Below, in pieces: positions 36,516-45,289 of a stretch of 64,000 nt of DNA; within the stretch, counting starts at the first letter, position 1; each line of letters opens with the position of its first letter. Source of the DNA: Rhizobium etli CFN 42 (GTDB taxonomy: Bacteria > Pseudomonadota > Alphaproteobacteria > Rhizobiales > Rhizobiaceae); contig NC_004041.2 of NCBI RefSeq assembly GCF_000092045.1, positions 124,001 through 188,000 of the forward strand. The letters are read 5' to 3'. The notes under the pieces are model-generated. The model ran no database searches. It saw only the letters and a program-made list of their open reading frames with translations, and was not told the DNA's origin. Both the position numbers and the translations under genes were made by a program.

Positions 36516-36782
36516 AACTAGCAAAAAATATTGCTTTGGCGCCCTCACCGGTAGGTCATGTTCCAGCCGAGTTCGCCGGTGCGCAACGCGCTCCATATGC
36601 TGAGCGGCGACGGAGATAGGGAACGCACGGGCGGGGGCAGTCGGTCCCGCCTCCCTTGACGGCCGCTATGCTGAGGCTCCTGCGGCTGCCCTTGTTCCGC
36701 CCTTAGCGGGGCGAGAATTCCCGAAATCCGCCTCACGGCGCCGCTATGCTGATTTCTCCGATACTCTTCATTGTTTGATTGA

Positions 36783-36802
36783 AACCCGCCTGCGGACGGG
36801 TT
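36783..36802 (-). terminator. Possible terminator after the RctA-like gene
   Basis: On the minus strand AACCCG-TCCGCAGG-CGGGTT is followed by TCAATC. A six-bp stem with an eight-base loop about 90 bases after the stop; weak. Confidence 0.3.
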
Positions 36803-36890
36803 GCCTGATCGTCCCTGATGACTACCGGCAGCCATGCGATCGGGCTGGCGGATGATTCGCTATCTCGCCTCACTAAAGGCCGAAAATCAG

Positions 36891-37262
36891 TCAGTTTAAC
36901 CCCGCCTCCTGGCTGGCGCGGAAAGAGCTCAGCTTGCTCAGGAGGTCCTGAGAGATCTCGAATTGCCGCGCCGTCCCCCGGCCCATGGCGTTCTTCCCCA
37001 TCGTCTCCAAAAGCATTCCTCGCTTTACCAAAAGGTCGACCGTCTCCTTCACACCGCTGCGTGTTAGCTCGGTAATCTCAATGATATTAGAGAGTGTTAG
37101 CTTCTGGTGGGCCTGAGTCATCGTGTAGAGGATCGTCATCATGCCGATCTGCTTCAGCCTCGCCTGGGGGGTCTCGTCCTCCAACGGATGGTCGAGGATC
37201 TCATGGAGAATGAGTCCGGAGAAGGCAAGGTTGTGCCATTGCGTTTTAATCGCGCTTGTCAT
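36891..37262 (-). CDS. rctA: RctA-like winged-helix repressor of conjugation
   Basis: The 123-residue protein has a MarR/GntR-like winged helix: LTLSNIIEITELTRSGVKETVDLLVKRGMLLETMGKNAMGRGTARQFEIS. It is divergent from the trbM-like/virB operon, with 98 bases between starts, which is where RctA lies in rhizobial plasmids such as p42d-type symbiotic plasmids. There it represses virB transcription. The start at 37262 is chosen because the conserved part begins there; a frame open to 37340 would overlap the virB promoter. The name is based on fold, length and position. Confidence 0.65.
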   Translation of the reverse strand: MTSAIKTQWHNLAFSGLILHEILDHPLEDETPQARLKQIGMMTILYTMTQAHQKLTLSNIIEITELTRSGVKETVDLLVKRGMLLETMGKNAMGRGTARQFEISQDLLSKLSSFRASQEAGLN

Positions 37263-37360
37263 GTCATTTAACTGTGTTATATACGGCAGTATGAATGCGG
37301 GCAGGCAGATTGGGTCTCCCGAAACGCAATAGGGCGCCATCGTCTCGAAGGATCCTGTTC
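37263..37360. promoter_or_regulatory. Divergent promoter region of rctA-like gene and virB operon
   Basis: It contains the A+T-rich core TGTGTTATATAC flanked by ACTG (37269 region) and CAGT (37288 region), an inverted repeat that could bind a dimeric winged-helix protein and overlaps a likely -10 box. This is inferred from position. Confidence 0.4.
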
Positions 37361-37897
37361 ATGAAAAGCCTTCTCCTGAATTCACTGCTTACGATCTGCT
37401 TCGTTGCGCCACCCTATCTTATTTTCGGCAGCAAAGCGCGGGCCGAGGACTGGGGATGCCAGGTTATCCTATGCCTTTCCAATCCCGGCGGGCCGACGCA
37501 ATATGCAGAATGCCGGCCGCCGATCCAGAAGCTGTGGCGGGAGCTTGCCGAGGGGCACTCATTCCCGACCTGTAGCGGCGTCGGTTTTCAGAGTTCGCGG
37601 CCGGGCTATGAACCCTATTATTGCGATGCGGGGTACAAGCTCACGACTGATAGCGGTCGCGGCGGTCGGCAAGCAACCTGTGTGTCGACATCGCCGCAGC
37701 CGGTGAGCAACAGCCTCTGCTGGGATGGGAACGACTATACTTCCCGCGACAATTCGGTCCTGTCGCCACATTGGCAGCGCGTGGACGGGCACCGCCAGTG
37801 CATGGGCTATCCGATAAGTCGTCCGAATGTGCGATCGCAGCCGCACTATGTCGATGTCACCATCGACGGCGCCGGTAAACAGCGCGTTTGGTACTGA
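37361..37897 (+). CDS. TrbM-like conjugal transfer protein
   Basis: The 178-residue exported protein has a signal peptide (MKSLLLNSLLTICFVAPPYLIFGSKARA) and then the TrbM/KikA signature CQVILCLSNPGGPTQYAECRPPIQKLWRELAEG with conserved cysteines. A cysteine-rich C-terminal part (SGVGFQSSRPGYEPYYC, SLCWDGNDYTSRDN) follows. It acts in the periplasm with the type IV secretion system. It is the first gene of the virB operon, three bases before virB1. Confidence 0.8.
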   Translation: MKSLLLNSLLTICFVAPPYLIFGSKARAEDWGCQVILCLSNPGGPTQYAECRPPIQKLWRELAEGHSFPTCSGVGFQSSRPGYEPYYCDAGYKLTTDSGRGGRQATCVSTSPQPVSNSLCWDGNDYTSRDNSVLSPHWQRVDGHRQCMGYPISRPNVRSQPHYVDVTIDGAGKQRVWY

Positions 37898-37900
37898 CCG

Positions 37901-38569
37901 ATGGGTGCTGCCTTCGTCGAAATCGCGCAAACCTGTGCGCCGATGGTTCAGGTGCAGACGCTGGCCGGCGTTGTTAGCCTCGAGAGCCGGTTTCAGCCCT
38001 TCGCCATCCGCATCAACAGCGGCCCACCACTCGCTGCTCAACCCGCATCGAAGGCGGAGGCGATCGAGGTTGCCACGTCCCTGATTGCCGATCGCCAGGA
38101 TATCCAGATCGGCCTTGGCGGCCTTGGCATCGAGCACCTTCAGAAACTGAATCTATCCGTCGCCGACGCCTTCGATCCCTGCCGGAACCTCAAGGCCACG
38201 GCCACGCTTCTCGACGGATACTACCGCGCCGCATTACGCGCGGGGGATCCGGCTCAGGCCGAAAGGGTGATGCTCCAGTCCTATTATGGCCGCGATGATC
38301 CATCCCTCGGCGCCATGGTCAAATATGACGAGCAGGTACTCCAGGAAGCAAAGCAGTTATCGCCGACGCTTGCCTCGCTCACCATTGGCGAACGCGGTGA
38401 CCAGGCCGGGTCTGGCGGGCAGCCACAGGATGAGGTGGTACCAGCACTTCCCGAACCGCCTTTACAACCCTCCCAAACCGTCGAGGCCCCATCCTGGGAC
38501 GTGTTCAGCTCAGGGCGGCAATCCTCGGTTCTCGTTTTCCAGAATGATCGATCGGAGCAAAGTGAATGA
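37901..38569 (+). CDS. virB1: VirB1-like lytic transglycosylase
   Basis: The 222-residue protein has an SLT-type transglycosylase domain: VVSLESRFQPFAIRINSG (catalytic Glu) and LGIEHLQKLNLSVADAFDPCRNLKATATLL. It opens peptidoglycan for assembly of the secretion channel. Unusually, the conserved domain begins almost at the start and there is no obvious signal peptide. The C-terminal 60 residues are proline-rich and variable. Its stop overlaps virB2 (ATGA). Confidence 0.85.
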   Translation: MGAAFVEIAQTCAPMVQVQTLAGVVSLESRFQPFAIRINSGPPLAAQPASKAEAIEVATSLIADRQDIQIGLGGLGIEHLQKLNLSVADAFDPCRNLKATATLLDGYYRAALRAGDPAQAERVMLQSYYGRDDPSLGAMVKYDEQVLQEAKQLSPTLASLTIGERGDQAGSGGQPQDEVVPALPEPPLQPSQTVEAPSWDVFSSGRQSSVLVFQNDRSEQSE

Positions 38570-38865
38570 TCTCCAAAGCCCCTCTTCGCCCCCTTGCCGC
38601 ATCCACGCTGATGGCGGCCGCCATTGTCATCTGCCTGGTCGAGCCAGCCTTCGCCCAGGCCGCCGGTATCGAAACCGTTTTGCAGAACATCGTCGACATG
38701 CTGACTGGCAATATCGCCCGCCTACTGGCCGTCATCGCCGTCATCATTATCTCCATCGCCTGGATGTTTGGCTACATGGATTTGAGGCGGGCCGGCTTCT
38801 GGATCATCGGGATCGGCGGCATTTTCGGCGCCACCGAGCTGGTCAATACCATCGTCGGGAATTGA
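38566..38865 (+). CDS. virB2: VirB2-like pilin
   Basis: The 99-residue protein has a long signal sequence ending in AFAQ and two membrane segments (IARLLAVIAVIIISIAWMFGYM and AGFWIIGIGGIFGATELVNTIVG). It is the major T-pilus subunit. It overlaps virB1 by four bases. Confidence 0.88.
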   Translation: MISKAPLRPLAASTLMAAAIVICLVEPAFAQAAGIETVLQNIVDMLTGNIARLLAVIAVIIISIAWMFGYMDLRRAGFWIIGIGGIFGATELVNTIVGN

Positions 38866-38870
38866 GCGCT

Positions 38871-39209
38871 ATGGCGAGCATTCCGAGTCTCGAAGACGAC
38901 ACGTTGTTTCTCGCCTGCACGCGCCCGGCAATGATCGCTGGCGTGACGATGGAGGCGATGGGCGTCAACATCATGCTGACGACCATCCTTTATATCACTG
39001 CGGGATCAATCGCCTACGCGCTGGTCGGTATCGTTTTCCATGTCCTGTTTCGCGCGCTCGTCAAGCACGACCACAATATGTTTCGGATCCTGATTGCGTG
39101 GATCGAAACCCGTGGCCGCTCCCGCAATACCGCGTATTGGGGCGGCGCCACGCTCTCGCCTCTGACGCTCACCCGGCGTTATGACGAAAGGGATCTCAGC
39201 TTTGTCTAA
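38871..39209 (+). CDS. virB3: VirB3-like inner-membrane protein
   Basis: The 112-residue protein has one or two N-terminal membrane helices (PAMIAGVTMEAMGVNIMLTTILYITAGS). It follows virB2 and overlaps virB4 by 29 bases. It is a small component near the VirB4 ATPase. Confidence 0.85.
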   Translation: MASIPSLEDDTLFLACTRPAMIAGVTMEAMGVNIMLTTILYITAGSIAYALVGIVFHVLFRALVKHDHNMFRILIAWIETRGRSRNTAYWGGATLSPLTLTRRYDERDLSFV

Positions 39210-41568
39210 CATTGCGACGCTCCGGTCGCGCGAGCTAGGGCCGGAGACCTTCATTCCCTATGTCAGGCATGTCGACGAGACGACGATTGCGCTCGAATCC
39301 CGAGCGTTGATGACAATGATCGCTCTCGACGGCGTTTCCTTCGAGACATCAGACGTCAGGGATCTCAACGGCCTGCACCGCAGCCTGAACACGCTCTATC
39401 GCAATATCGCCGACGAGCGACTGGCGCTCTGGACGCATGTGGTGCGCCGCCGCGACAATGCCTATCCCGAGGGACGCTTCGCCAATCCCTTTTCCGACGG
39501 TCTGAACGCGCGATATCGGGAGCGGATGGTGAATGAAAACCTGTTTCGCAACGATCTCTACCTCACCCTTGTCTGGCATCCCGGCCGGGATCCTGCCGAA
39601 AAGGCGGCCAAGCTTCTCTCTCGACTCAGCAAGGCGCGCCGATCCGATACCGAACTTGACGGGCAGGCTCTGAAGCATCTGCGTGACCACGTGGCGGATG
39701 TCGCCGCCGGCCTGCAGCGCTTTGGCCCGCGGCAGCTTACCCTCCACGAACATGACGGCATCCTGTTCTCCGAGCCGAGCGAAGTTCTCCACCAGATCGT
39801 CGGTGGACGGCGGGAGCCGATCCCATTGACGGAGGGACGAATTTCCTCGGCGATCTATTCCGATAGGGTCATTTTCGGGCGCGAGACCATTGAAATCCGT
39901 CACGAGGCCGACAGCCGCTATGCCGGCATGTTCGGCTTCAAGGAATATCCGGCGACGACGCGCAGCGGCATGCTCGACGCTATCCTGACCGCACCTTTCG
40001 AGCTCATCCTGACGCAGTCCTTCGCCTTCACCTCAAAGGCCGATGCCCGCACGATCATGGGTCGCAAGCAGAACCAGATGGTCAGTGCCGGCGACAAGGC
40101 AGCCTCGCAGATCGAAGAACTCGGTGAGGCGATGGACGATCTCGAATCCAATCGCTTCGTTCTTGGGGAACATCATCTTACGCTTGCCGTCTTCGCTCCC
40201 TCGGTCAAGGAACTGACCGATCACATGGCGAAGGCGCGCGCCTATCTCACCAGCGGCGGCGCGGTCGTCGCCCGCGAGGATCTTGGGCTCGAGGCTGCCT
40301 GGTGGGCACAACTGCCGGGCAATTTCCGCTATCGCGCGCGCTCGGGAGCGATCACCTCCCGCAACTTCGCAGCCCTTGCTCCCTATCATTCCTATCCGGC
40401 GGGCAAGAAGGACGGCAACGAGTGGGGACCGGCGGTCGCCATGCTCAAGACCGCGTCCGGCTCGCCCTTCTATTTCAACTTTCATCACGGCGATCTCGGC
40501 AACAGTTTCGTCTGCGGCCCGTCGGGCACGGGCAAGACGGTGCTGTTGAACTTCATGCTGTCCCAGCTCGAAAAGCATGGTCCGCATATGGTCTTCTTCG
40601 ACAAGGACCGTGGCGCCGATCTCTTCGTGCGAGCGGCTGGCGGCACCTATCTGCCGCTGAAGAATGGTGTCGCCACCGGCTGCGCGCCGTTGAAAGCATT
40701 GGAATTCACTGCGGAAAACAAAGTATTCCTCACCGGTTGGATCGCCAAGCTGGTCCGATCCGGACCTGGCGAATTATCGATTACCGAGTTGCGCGACATC
40801 GCCTTGGCGGTCGACGGGGTGGCGGACCTGCCGGTGGAGCGTCGCTCCATCGGCGCCCTGCGCACCTTCCTCAACAACACCGATCCCGAGGGCATTGCCG
40901 CACGTCTCCGACGATGGGAAAAGGGCGGCCCGCTCGGCTGGGTATTCGACAACGAGGCTGACGATATCGGCATCGGCGCCAGGTTCATCGGCTACGACAT
41001 GACCGATTTCCTCGACAATGAGGAGATCCGCACGCCGTTGATGGCCTACCTGTTCTATCGGATCGAGCAGCTGATCGACGGGCGTCGCATCATCATTGTC
41101 ATCGACGAGTTCTGGAAGGCGCTGCAGGACGAAGGCTTTCGTGATCTCGCCCAGAACAAACTCAAGACGATCCGCAAGCAGAACGGTCTCATGCTGTTTG
41201 CGACCCAGAGCCCGCGCGATGCCATCGTCTCGCCGATCGCCCACACGATCATCGAGCAGTGCCCGACACAGATCTTTCTTCCGAACCCGCGCGGCGACCG
41301 CGCCGACTATGTCGACGGCTTCAAGCTGACGGAGCGCGAATTCGAGCTCGTCTCGCGCGAACTCTCCGTCGAGAGCCGCCGGTTCATCGTCAAGCAGGGG
41401 CACAACAGCGTTGTCGCCGAGCTGAACCTCAACGGCTTCGACGACGAACTTGCCATCCTCTCCGGCCGGACCGCCAATGTCGAGCTTGCCGATGCTATCC
41501 GTTTGGAGATCGGCGAGGGACGGGAGGACTGGCTTGCCGTGTTTCATCAGAGGAGGAAGACAGCATGA
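39181..41568 (+). CDS. virB4: VirB4-like ATPase of the type IV secretion system
   Basis: The 795-residue ATPase has a CagE/TrbE/VirB N-terminal domain (VDETTIALESRALMTMIALDG) and a RecA-like core with Walker A GPSGTGKT (446-453), Walker B IIIVIDEFWKAL and FATQSPRDAI. It energises pilus assembly and DNA transfer at the inner membrane. It overlaps virB3 at its start and virB5 (ATGA) at its end, so it is translationally coupled. Confidence 0.93.
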   Translation: MTKGISALSNIATLRSRELGPETFIPYVRHVDETTIALESRALMTMIALDGVSFETSDVRDLNGLHRSLNTLYRNIADERLALWTHVVRRRDNAYPEGRFANPFSDGLNARYRERMVNENLFRNDLYLTLVWHPGRDPAEKAAKLLSRLSKARRSDTELDGQALKHLRDHVADVAAGLQRFGPRQLTLHEHDGILFSEPSEVLHQIVGGRREPIPLTEGRISSAIYSDRVIFGRETIEIRHEADSRYAGMFGFKEYPATTRSGMLDAILTAPFELILTQSFAFTSKADARTIMGRKQNQMVSAGDKAASQIEELGEAMDDLESNRFVLGEHHLTLAVFAPSVKELTDHMAKARAYLTSGGAVVAREDLGLEAAWWAQLPGNFRYRARSGAITSRNFAALAPYHSYPAGKKDGNEWGPAVAMLKTASGSPFYFNFHHGDLGNSFVCGPSGTGKTVLLNFMLSQLEKHGPHMVFFDKDRGADLFVRAAGGTYLPLKNGVATGCAPLKALEFTAENKVFLTGWIAKLVRSGPGELSITELRDIALAVDGVADLPVERRSIGALRTFLNNTDPEGIAARLRRWEKGGPLGWVFDNEADDIGIGARFIGYDMTDFLDNEEIRTPLMAYLFYRIEQLIDGRRIIIVIDEFWKALQDEGFRDLAQNKLKTIRKQNGLMLFATQSPRDAIVSPIAHTIIEQCPTQIFLPNPRGDRADYVDGFKLTEREFELVSRELSVESRRFIVKQGHNSVVAELNLNGFDDELAILSGRTANVELADAIRLEIGEGREDWLAVFHQRRKTA

Positions 41569-42266
41569 TCCGAACAGGAACGATGCGGCCATTGTTTGTA
41601 TCGGCCGCTCTTTTGGCGTCGGCGATGCTAGCATCGGCGCAGGGCATCCCCGTCATCGATCAGACATCGATCGCCAAGCAAATCGAGAGCATCGCGCAGC
41701 TGAAGTCCCAGCTCGACGCCTTGAACCAGCAGCTCCAACAAGCCCAGCAGCTCTACGGCTCGCTGAACAAGATCACCAACATGGCCGACGTCGCCAACCT
41801 GCTGAACGATCCGTCGATCCGCAAGGCGCTTCCGCAGGACTTCAACGCGATCGAGGGGCTGTTCAAAGGTTCCGGCAGCGGCGTCTTCGGTAGTTCCGCT
41901 TCCAAATTCCTTCAAGACAATTCCACCTACCGCACCGATGCCGACGATTTCTATGCGCAGGAACTGTCGCGCATCCAGAACCAGAACGCCGGGCAGATGA
42001 GCCTCGGCCGGCAGATCTACGATGCGGCGACCAAGCGCATCGGCGGCATCGATGAGCTTCGCCAGAAAATCTCCGGTGCTGCCGACGCCAAGGACATCGC
42101 CGATCTGCAGGCCCGCCTCCAGGCCGAAACCGCCTTCTTGCAAACCGACGTCTTGCGCATGCAGGGCCTGCAGATGGTCCAGCAGGCCCAGGTGCAGGTC
42201 GATGACCAACGCAAGGCCGAGGACTGGCGCAAGCGCATGGACACGATGGGAGCGGCGCTCAAATGA
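41565..42266 (+). CDS. virB5: VirB5-like minor pilin
   Basis: The 233-residue protein has a signal peptide (MIRTGTMRPLFVSAALLASAMLASAQG) and a helical, glutamine-rich body (SIAQLKSQLDALNQQLQQAQQLYGSLNKITN). It localises to the pilus tip and probably helps recipient contact. The start is chosen for the ATGA overlap with virB4 and GAGGAGGA upstream. Confidence 0.88.
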   Translation: MIRTGTMRPLFVSAALLASAMLASAQGIPVIDQTSIAKQIESIAQLKSQLDALNQQLQQAQQLYGSLNKITNMADVANLLNDPSIRKALPQDFNAIEGLFKGSGSGVFGSSASKFLQDNSTYRTDADDFYAQELSRIQNQNAGQMSLGRQIYDAATKRIGGIDELRQKISGAADAKDIADLQARLQAETAFLQTDVLRMQGLQMVQQAQVQVDDQRKAEDWRKRMDTMGAALK

Positions 42267-42496
42267 AGTGGCTTCTTTTTAGCGCGGCAATGCTTTTTCT
42301 GGCGGCCTGCTCCCCGCAGGCGGAGAAGATTTACACGGTCGATGAGTTCATGGCGGACGATGCTCTGCTCGCGAAAATCATCGGCGAATGCCGTAACAAT
42401 CCCGGAGAACTCCGTGATACGCCCAATTGCCGCAACGCCGAGGCAGCCGACGGCAAGCTGCGGCTGGAGCGGATGGGTAAATCGTTGGGAGGCTGA
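42263..42496 (+). CDS. eexN: EexN-type entry-exclusion lipoprotein
   Basis: The 77-residue protein begins MKWLLFSAAMLFLAACSPQ, a lipobox with Cys at position 16. The rest matches the EexN layout (YTVDEFMADDALLAKIIGECRNNPGELRDTPNCRNAEAAD). Such lipoproteins block entry of related plasmids. It lies between virB5 and virB6, the usual place. Confidence 0.82.
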   Translation: MKWLLFSAAMLFLAACSPQAEKIYTVDEFMADDALLAKIIGECRNNPGELRDTPNCRNAEAADGKLRLERMGKSLGG

Positions 42497-42498
42497 CG

Positions 42499-43431
42499 AT
42501 GTATCAGGTCTTCAGCTTCGTCGACGGGCAGTTCAAGGCACCGCTCGAGAACTTCATTTCGTCGGGCACCTCCAATATCGCCAGCTGGGTCAGCGGCCCG
42601 CTGACGGCCGCACTTACACTTTATGTCGTGCTCTACGGTTATCTCGTTCTGCGCGGCTCCGTGCAGGAACCGATCCTCGAATTCGCTTTCCGAGCGATGA
42701 AGCTCGCCATCATCGTCATGCTGGTGAGGAATGCCGGCGAGTATCAAACCTACGTCACCAATATCTTTTTCGATGCGCTGCCGCACGAAATCTCGCAGGC
42801 GCTGAACTCCGGCGCGGCGCCGAGCGCCTCCACATTCGACAGCCTGCTGGATAAGGGCCAGAGGTGCGCCAAAGAGATATGGTCGCGGGGTTCGTGGCCT
42901 ATCGATATCGTCACCGGCGTGGGCGGCCTGCTGGTTATCGGCGCAAGTTTTCTTGTCGCGGCGATCGGTTATATAGTTTCGCTCTATGCCCGGCTGGCGC
43001 TTGCCATCGTGCTGGCAATAGGTCCGATCTTCATCGCGCTCGCCATGTTCCAGTCGACCCGCCGATTCACGGAATCCTGGATCGGCCAACTCGCCAACTT
43101 CGTCATCCTGCAGGTGCTGGTGGTGGCGATCGGCTCGCTGCTGATCACCTGCATCGACACGACGTTTACGGCGATCGAAAGCTATAGTGACGTGCTTATG
43201 CGGCCGATCGCGCTCTGCGCCATTTGCGTTGCCGCACTCTACGTCTTCTACCAACTGCCCGGCATCGCTTCAGCTCTCGCGGCGGGCGGGGCGTCGCTCA
43301 CCTACGGCTACGGCGCCGCCCGCGATGCGCATGAAAGCACGCTCGCCTGGGCGACATCCCACACAGTCAGAGCGGTCGGCCGAGGCGCGCGTTCCGTTGG
43401 CCGCCGCCTGACTCCAGGCCGGACCGAATGA
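42499..43431 (+). CDS. virB6: VirB6-like polytopic membrane protein
   Basis: The 310-residue TrbL/VirB6 protein has about six membrane helices (LTAALTLYVVLYGYLVLRG; VGGLLVIGASFLVAAIGYIVSLYARLALAIVLAIGPIFIALAMF). The central RLALAIVLAIGPIFI region is typical of the family. It forms part of the DNA path across the inner membrane. Confidence 0.9.
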   Translation: MYQVFSFVDGQFKAPLENFISSGTSNIASWVSGPLTAALTLYVVLYGYLVLRGSVQEPILEFAFRAMKLAIIVMLVRNAGEYQTYVTNIFFDALPHEISQALNSGAAPSASTFDSLLDKGQRCAKEIWSRGSWPIDIVTGVGGLLVIGASFLVAAIGYIVSLYARLALAIVLAIGPIFIALAMFQSTRRFTESWIGQLANFVILQVLVVAIGSLLITCIDTTFTAIESYSDVLMRPIALCAICVAALYVFYQLPGIASALAAGGASLTYGYGAARDAHESTLAWATSHTVRAVGRGARSVGRRLTPGRTE

Positions 43432-43472
43432 CGGCCACCAACGCTTCAGACAATTGAACAGGTTTTTTTGGG

Positions 43473-43754
43473 ATGCTCCGTATCGTTTTATCGTTTTTGC
43501 TGACCGCCGGTCTCGTAGGCTGCGGTTCGATTTCCCACTCGTTGCCCAAATGTGATGGTTATTCCCGCCGGCCGCTGAACCGCGCCATGTGGCAATGGCA
43601 GGGCAGTGGAGGCGAGCAGCCGGCGACCGGGGCTGTTCCCGCAGAGCCGACCACTCACGCTGCCTCCTATGTGGCGGAACCATCTTCAGCCAGACCAGCC
43701 GCTTTCGCGCATTTCCATGTCGCGGGCTCCTACCGTCCATGCGAGGGCGAGTGA
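43473..43754 (+). CDS. virB7: VirB7-like lipoprotein
   Basis: The 93-residue protein has a lipobox (FLLTAGLVGCGS) and a proline/alanine-rich remainder with little conservation, as expected for VirB7 proteins that stabilise VirB9. The assignment rests on position between virB6 and virB8 and on the lipid signal. Confidence 0.65.
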   Translation: MLRIVLSFLLTAGLVGCGSISHSLPKCDGYSRRPLNRAMWQWQGSGGEQPATGAVPAEPTTHAASYVAEPSSARPAAFAHFHVAGSYRPCEGE

Positions 43755-43755
43755 C

Positions 43756-44427
43756 ATGGTGACCACCGATAACCTCAAAAGTTACTTCGACAAGGCCCGC
43801 CGGTTCGATCAGGATCGGATGATCCAGGTCGAGCGCTCTGCCCGCATCGCCTGGTTCGTCGCTGTTTGCGCCGGCACGCTTGCTGCCGTTTCCGTCTTTG
43901 CCATTGCCGGCCTCACGCCTTTGAAAACCGTCCAGCCCTTCGTCGTGCGGGTCGACAATTCCACAGGCATTGTTGACGTCGTCTCGGCGCTGACATCGAC
44001 CGCCGGCACCTACGACGAGGCCGTCACCAAATATTTCGCGGCCAAATATGTCCGCGCCCGCGAGGGCTACGTCTGGAGCGAGGGCGAGGAGAATTTCCGC
44101 ACCGTCGCGTTGCTATCGACGCAGCCGGAACAGACTCGATTTGCCGCAGTCTACCGCGGCAGCAATCCCGATTCCCCGCAAAACATTTATGGCCGCAGCG
44201 CCACGTCGCGGATCAACATTGTTTCCATCTCGCTGATCAACGCCAATGTGGCATCCGTCCGCTATATGAGGACCGTGACCCGCGGTGACGAGGTGCGCAC
44301 CACGCACTGGGTTGCGACCCTGACCTTCTCCTATGCCAACGCTCCGATGTCCTCGACCGACCGGCTGACCAATCCGCTCGGCTTCGTCGTCAGCGAATAT
44401 CGCGCCGATCCGGAGACCATCAATTGA
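43756..44427 (+). CDS. virB8: VirB8-like assembly factor
   Basis: The 223-residue protein has one membrane helix (about 28-50) and a periplasmic VirB8 domain (LKTVQPFVVRVDNSTGIVDVV; REGYVWSEGEENFRTVALLS). It spans the inner membrane and connects the core complex with the energisers. It starts just after virB7, and its stop overlaps the TTG start of virB9. Confidence 0.9.
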   Translation: MVTTDNLKSYFDKARRFDQDRMIQVERSARIAWFVAVCAGTLAAVSVFAIAGLTPLKTVQPFVVRVDNSTGIVDVVSALTSTAGTYDEAVTKYFAAKYVRAREGYVWSEGEENFRTVALLSTQPEQTRFAAVYRGSNPDSPQNIYGRSATSRINIVSISLINANVASVRYMRTVTRGDEVRTTHWVATLTFSYANAPMSSTDRLTNPLGFVVSEYRADPETIN

Positions 44428-45281
44428 GACCGCACTTTCTCCTTCCGCTCATCCTGGCCACCGGGTTTTCGTCTGCAGCGCTCGCCCTCGAGACGCCGCG
44501 CGGCGCCACGCAGGACAGCCGCATCCGTTTCGTCGACTACCAGCCCTATAACATCACCAAAGTCGTCGGCACGCTGCGGTCTTCGGTGCAAATCGAATTC
44601 GCCGCCGACGAGGAAATCGCTCATGTGGCGCTTGGCAACAGCGTTGCTTGGGAAGTGGCGCCGGCCGGCAACATCCTGTTCCTGAAGCCCAGGGAAAATC
44701 AGCCGGTGACGAATATCTCGGTCGTGACGACACGACGGGACGGCTCGACCCGCAGCTATCAGATGGAACTCACCGTCCGCGACGGCAGCGTCGAAGCCGG
44801 TCAGAACACCTATTTCTATGTGAAATATCGCTATCCCGCTGATGAGGCGGAGCGGCGGCGCCAGGAAGCAGCTGCGCGCGCGCAGGCGGCACAGGCCGGC
44901 GAGGCCGATCGCGTGCTTGCCCTTCACGAAGCTTATGGACCGCGCAACTGGCGTTATTCGGCGCAAGGGTCCCAGGCGCTCGAACCGCAAGCGGTCTATG
45001 ACAACGGCAAGGTCACCACCTTCGCCTTTGCCGGCAACCAGGAAATGCCGGCGATCTATACGGAAAATTCCGACGGCAGCGAAAGCCTGGTTCCGAAGTC
45101 AGTCGACGGCAATCTCGTCCTCGTTCACGCGATCAGCCGCAAGTTCATACTGCGCCGTGGCGGCGACCTGCTTTGCGTCTTCAACGAAGCCTACGATCGC
45201 GTCGGCACCAATCCCGAGACCAACACGACGTCACCATCGGTCGAGCGCGTCGTCAAAGTGCCGCCCGGCGCGGCGCAATAG
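44424..45281 (+). CDS. virB9: VirB9-like outer-membrane core component
   Basis: The 285-residue protein has a signal peptide (RPHFLLPLILATGFSSAALA), a CagX/VirB9 N-terminal domain and a conserved C-terminal domain (NWRYSAQGSQALEPQAVYDNGKVTTFAFAGNQEMPAIY). The start is an unusual TTG inside TTGA, overlapping the virB8 stop; no ATG gives a full signal peptide. It forms the core channel with VirB7 and VirB10. Confidence 0.9.
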   Translation: MRPHFLLPLILATGFSSAALALETPRGATQDSRIRFVDYQPYNITKVVGTLRSSVQIEFAADEEIAHVALGNSVAWEVAPAGNILFLKPRENQPVTNISVVTTRRDGSTRSYQMELTVRDGSVEAGQNTYFYVKYRYPADEAERRRQEAAARAQAAQAGEADRVLALHEAYGPRNWRYSAQGSQALEPQAVYDNGKVTTFAFAGNQEMPAIYTENSDGSESLVPKSVDGNLVLVHAISRKFILRRGGDLLCVFNEAYDRVGTNPETNTTSPSVERVVKVPPGAAQ

Positions 45282-45289
45282 GAGGTGAC

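Larger units (their letters stand above)
36149..36890. other. Decayed region between ArdC-like and RctA-like genes
   Basis: It contains the gene fragment at 36259-36515, a 12-base direct repeat (GCCGCTATGCTG, around 36663 and 36740) and the hairpin at 36783. I see no intact gene. Confidence 0.45.

Noticed and set aside
45173..45289. Upstream extension of virB10 into the virB9 gene
   Set aside because: The frame is open but overlaps virB9 fully; the ribosome site GGAGG before ATG 45290 and the family N-terminus fix the start there.
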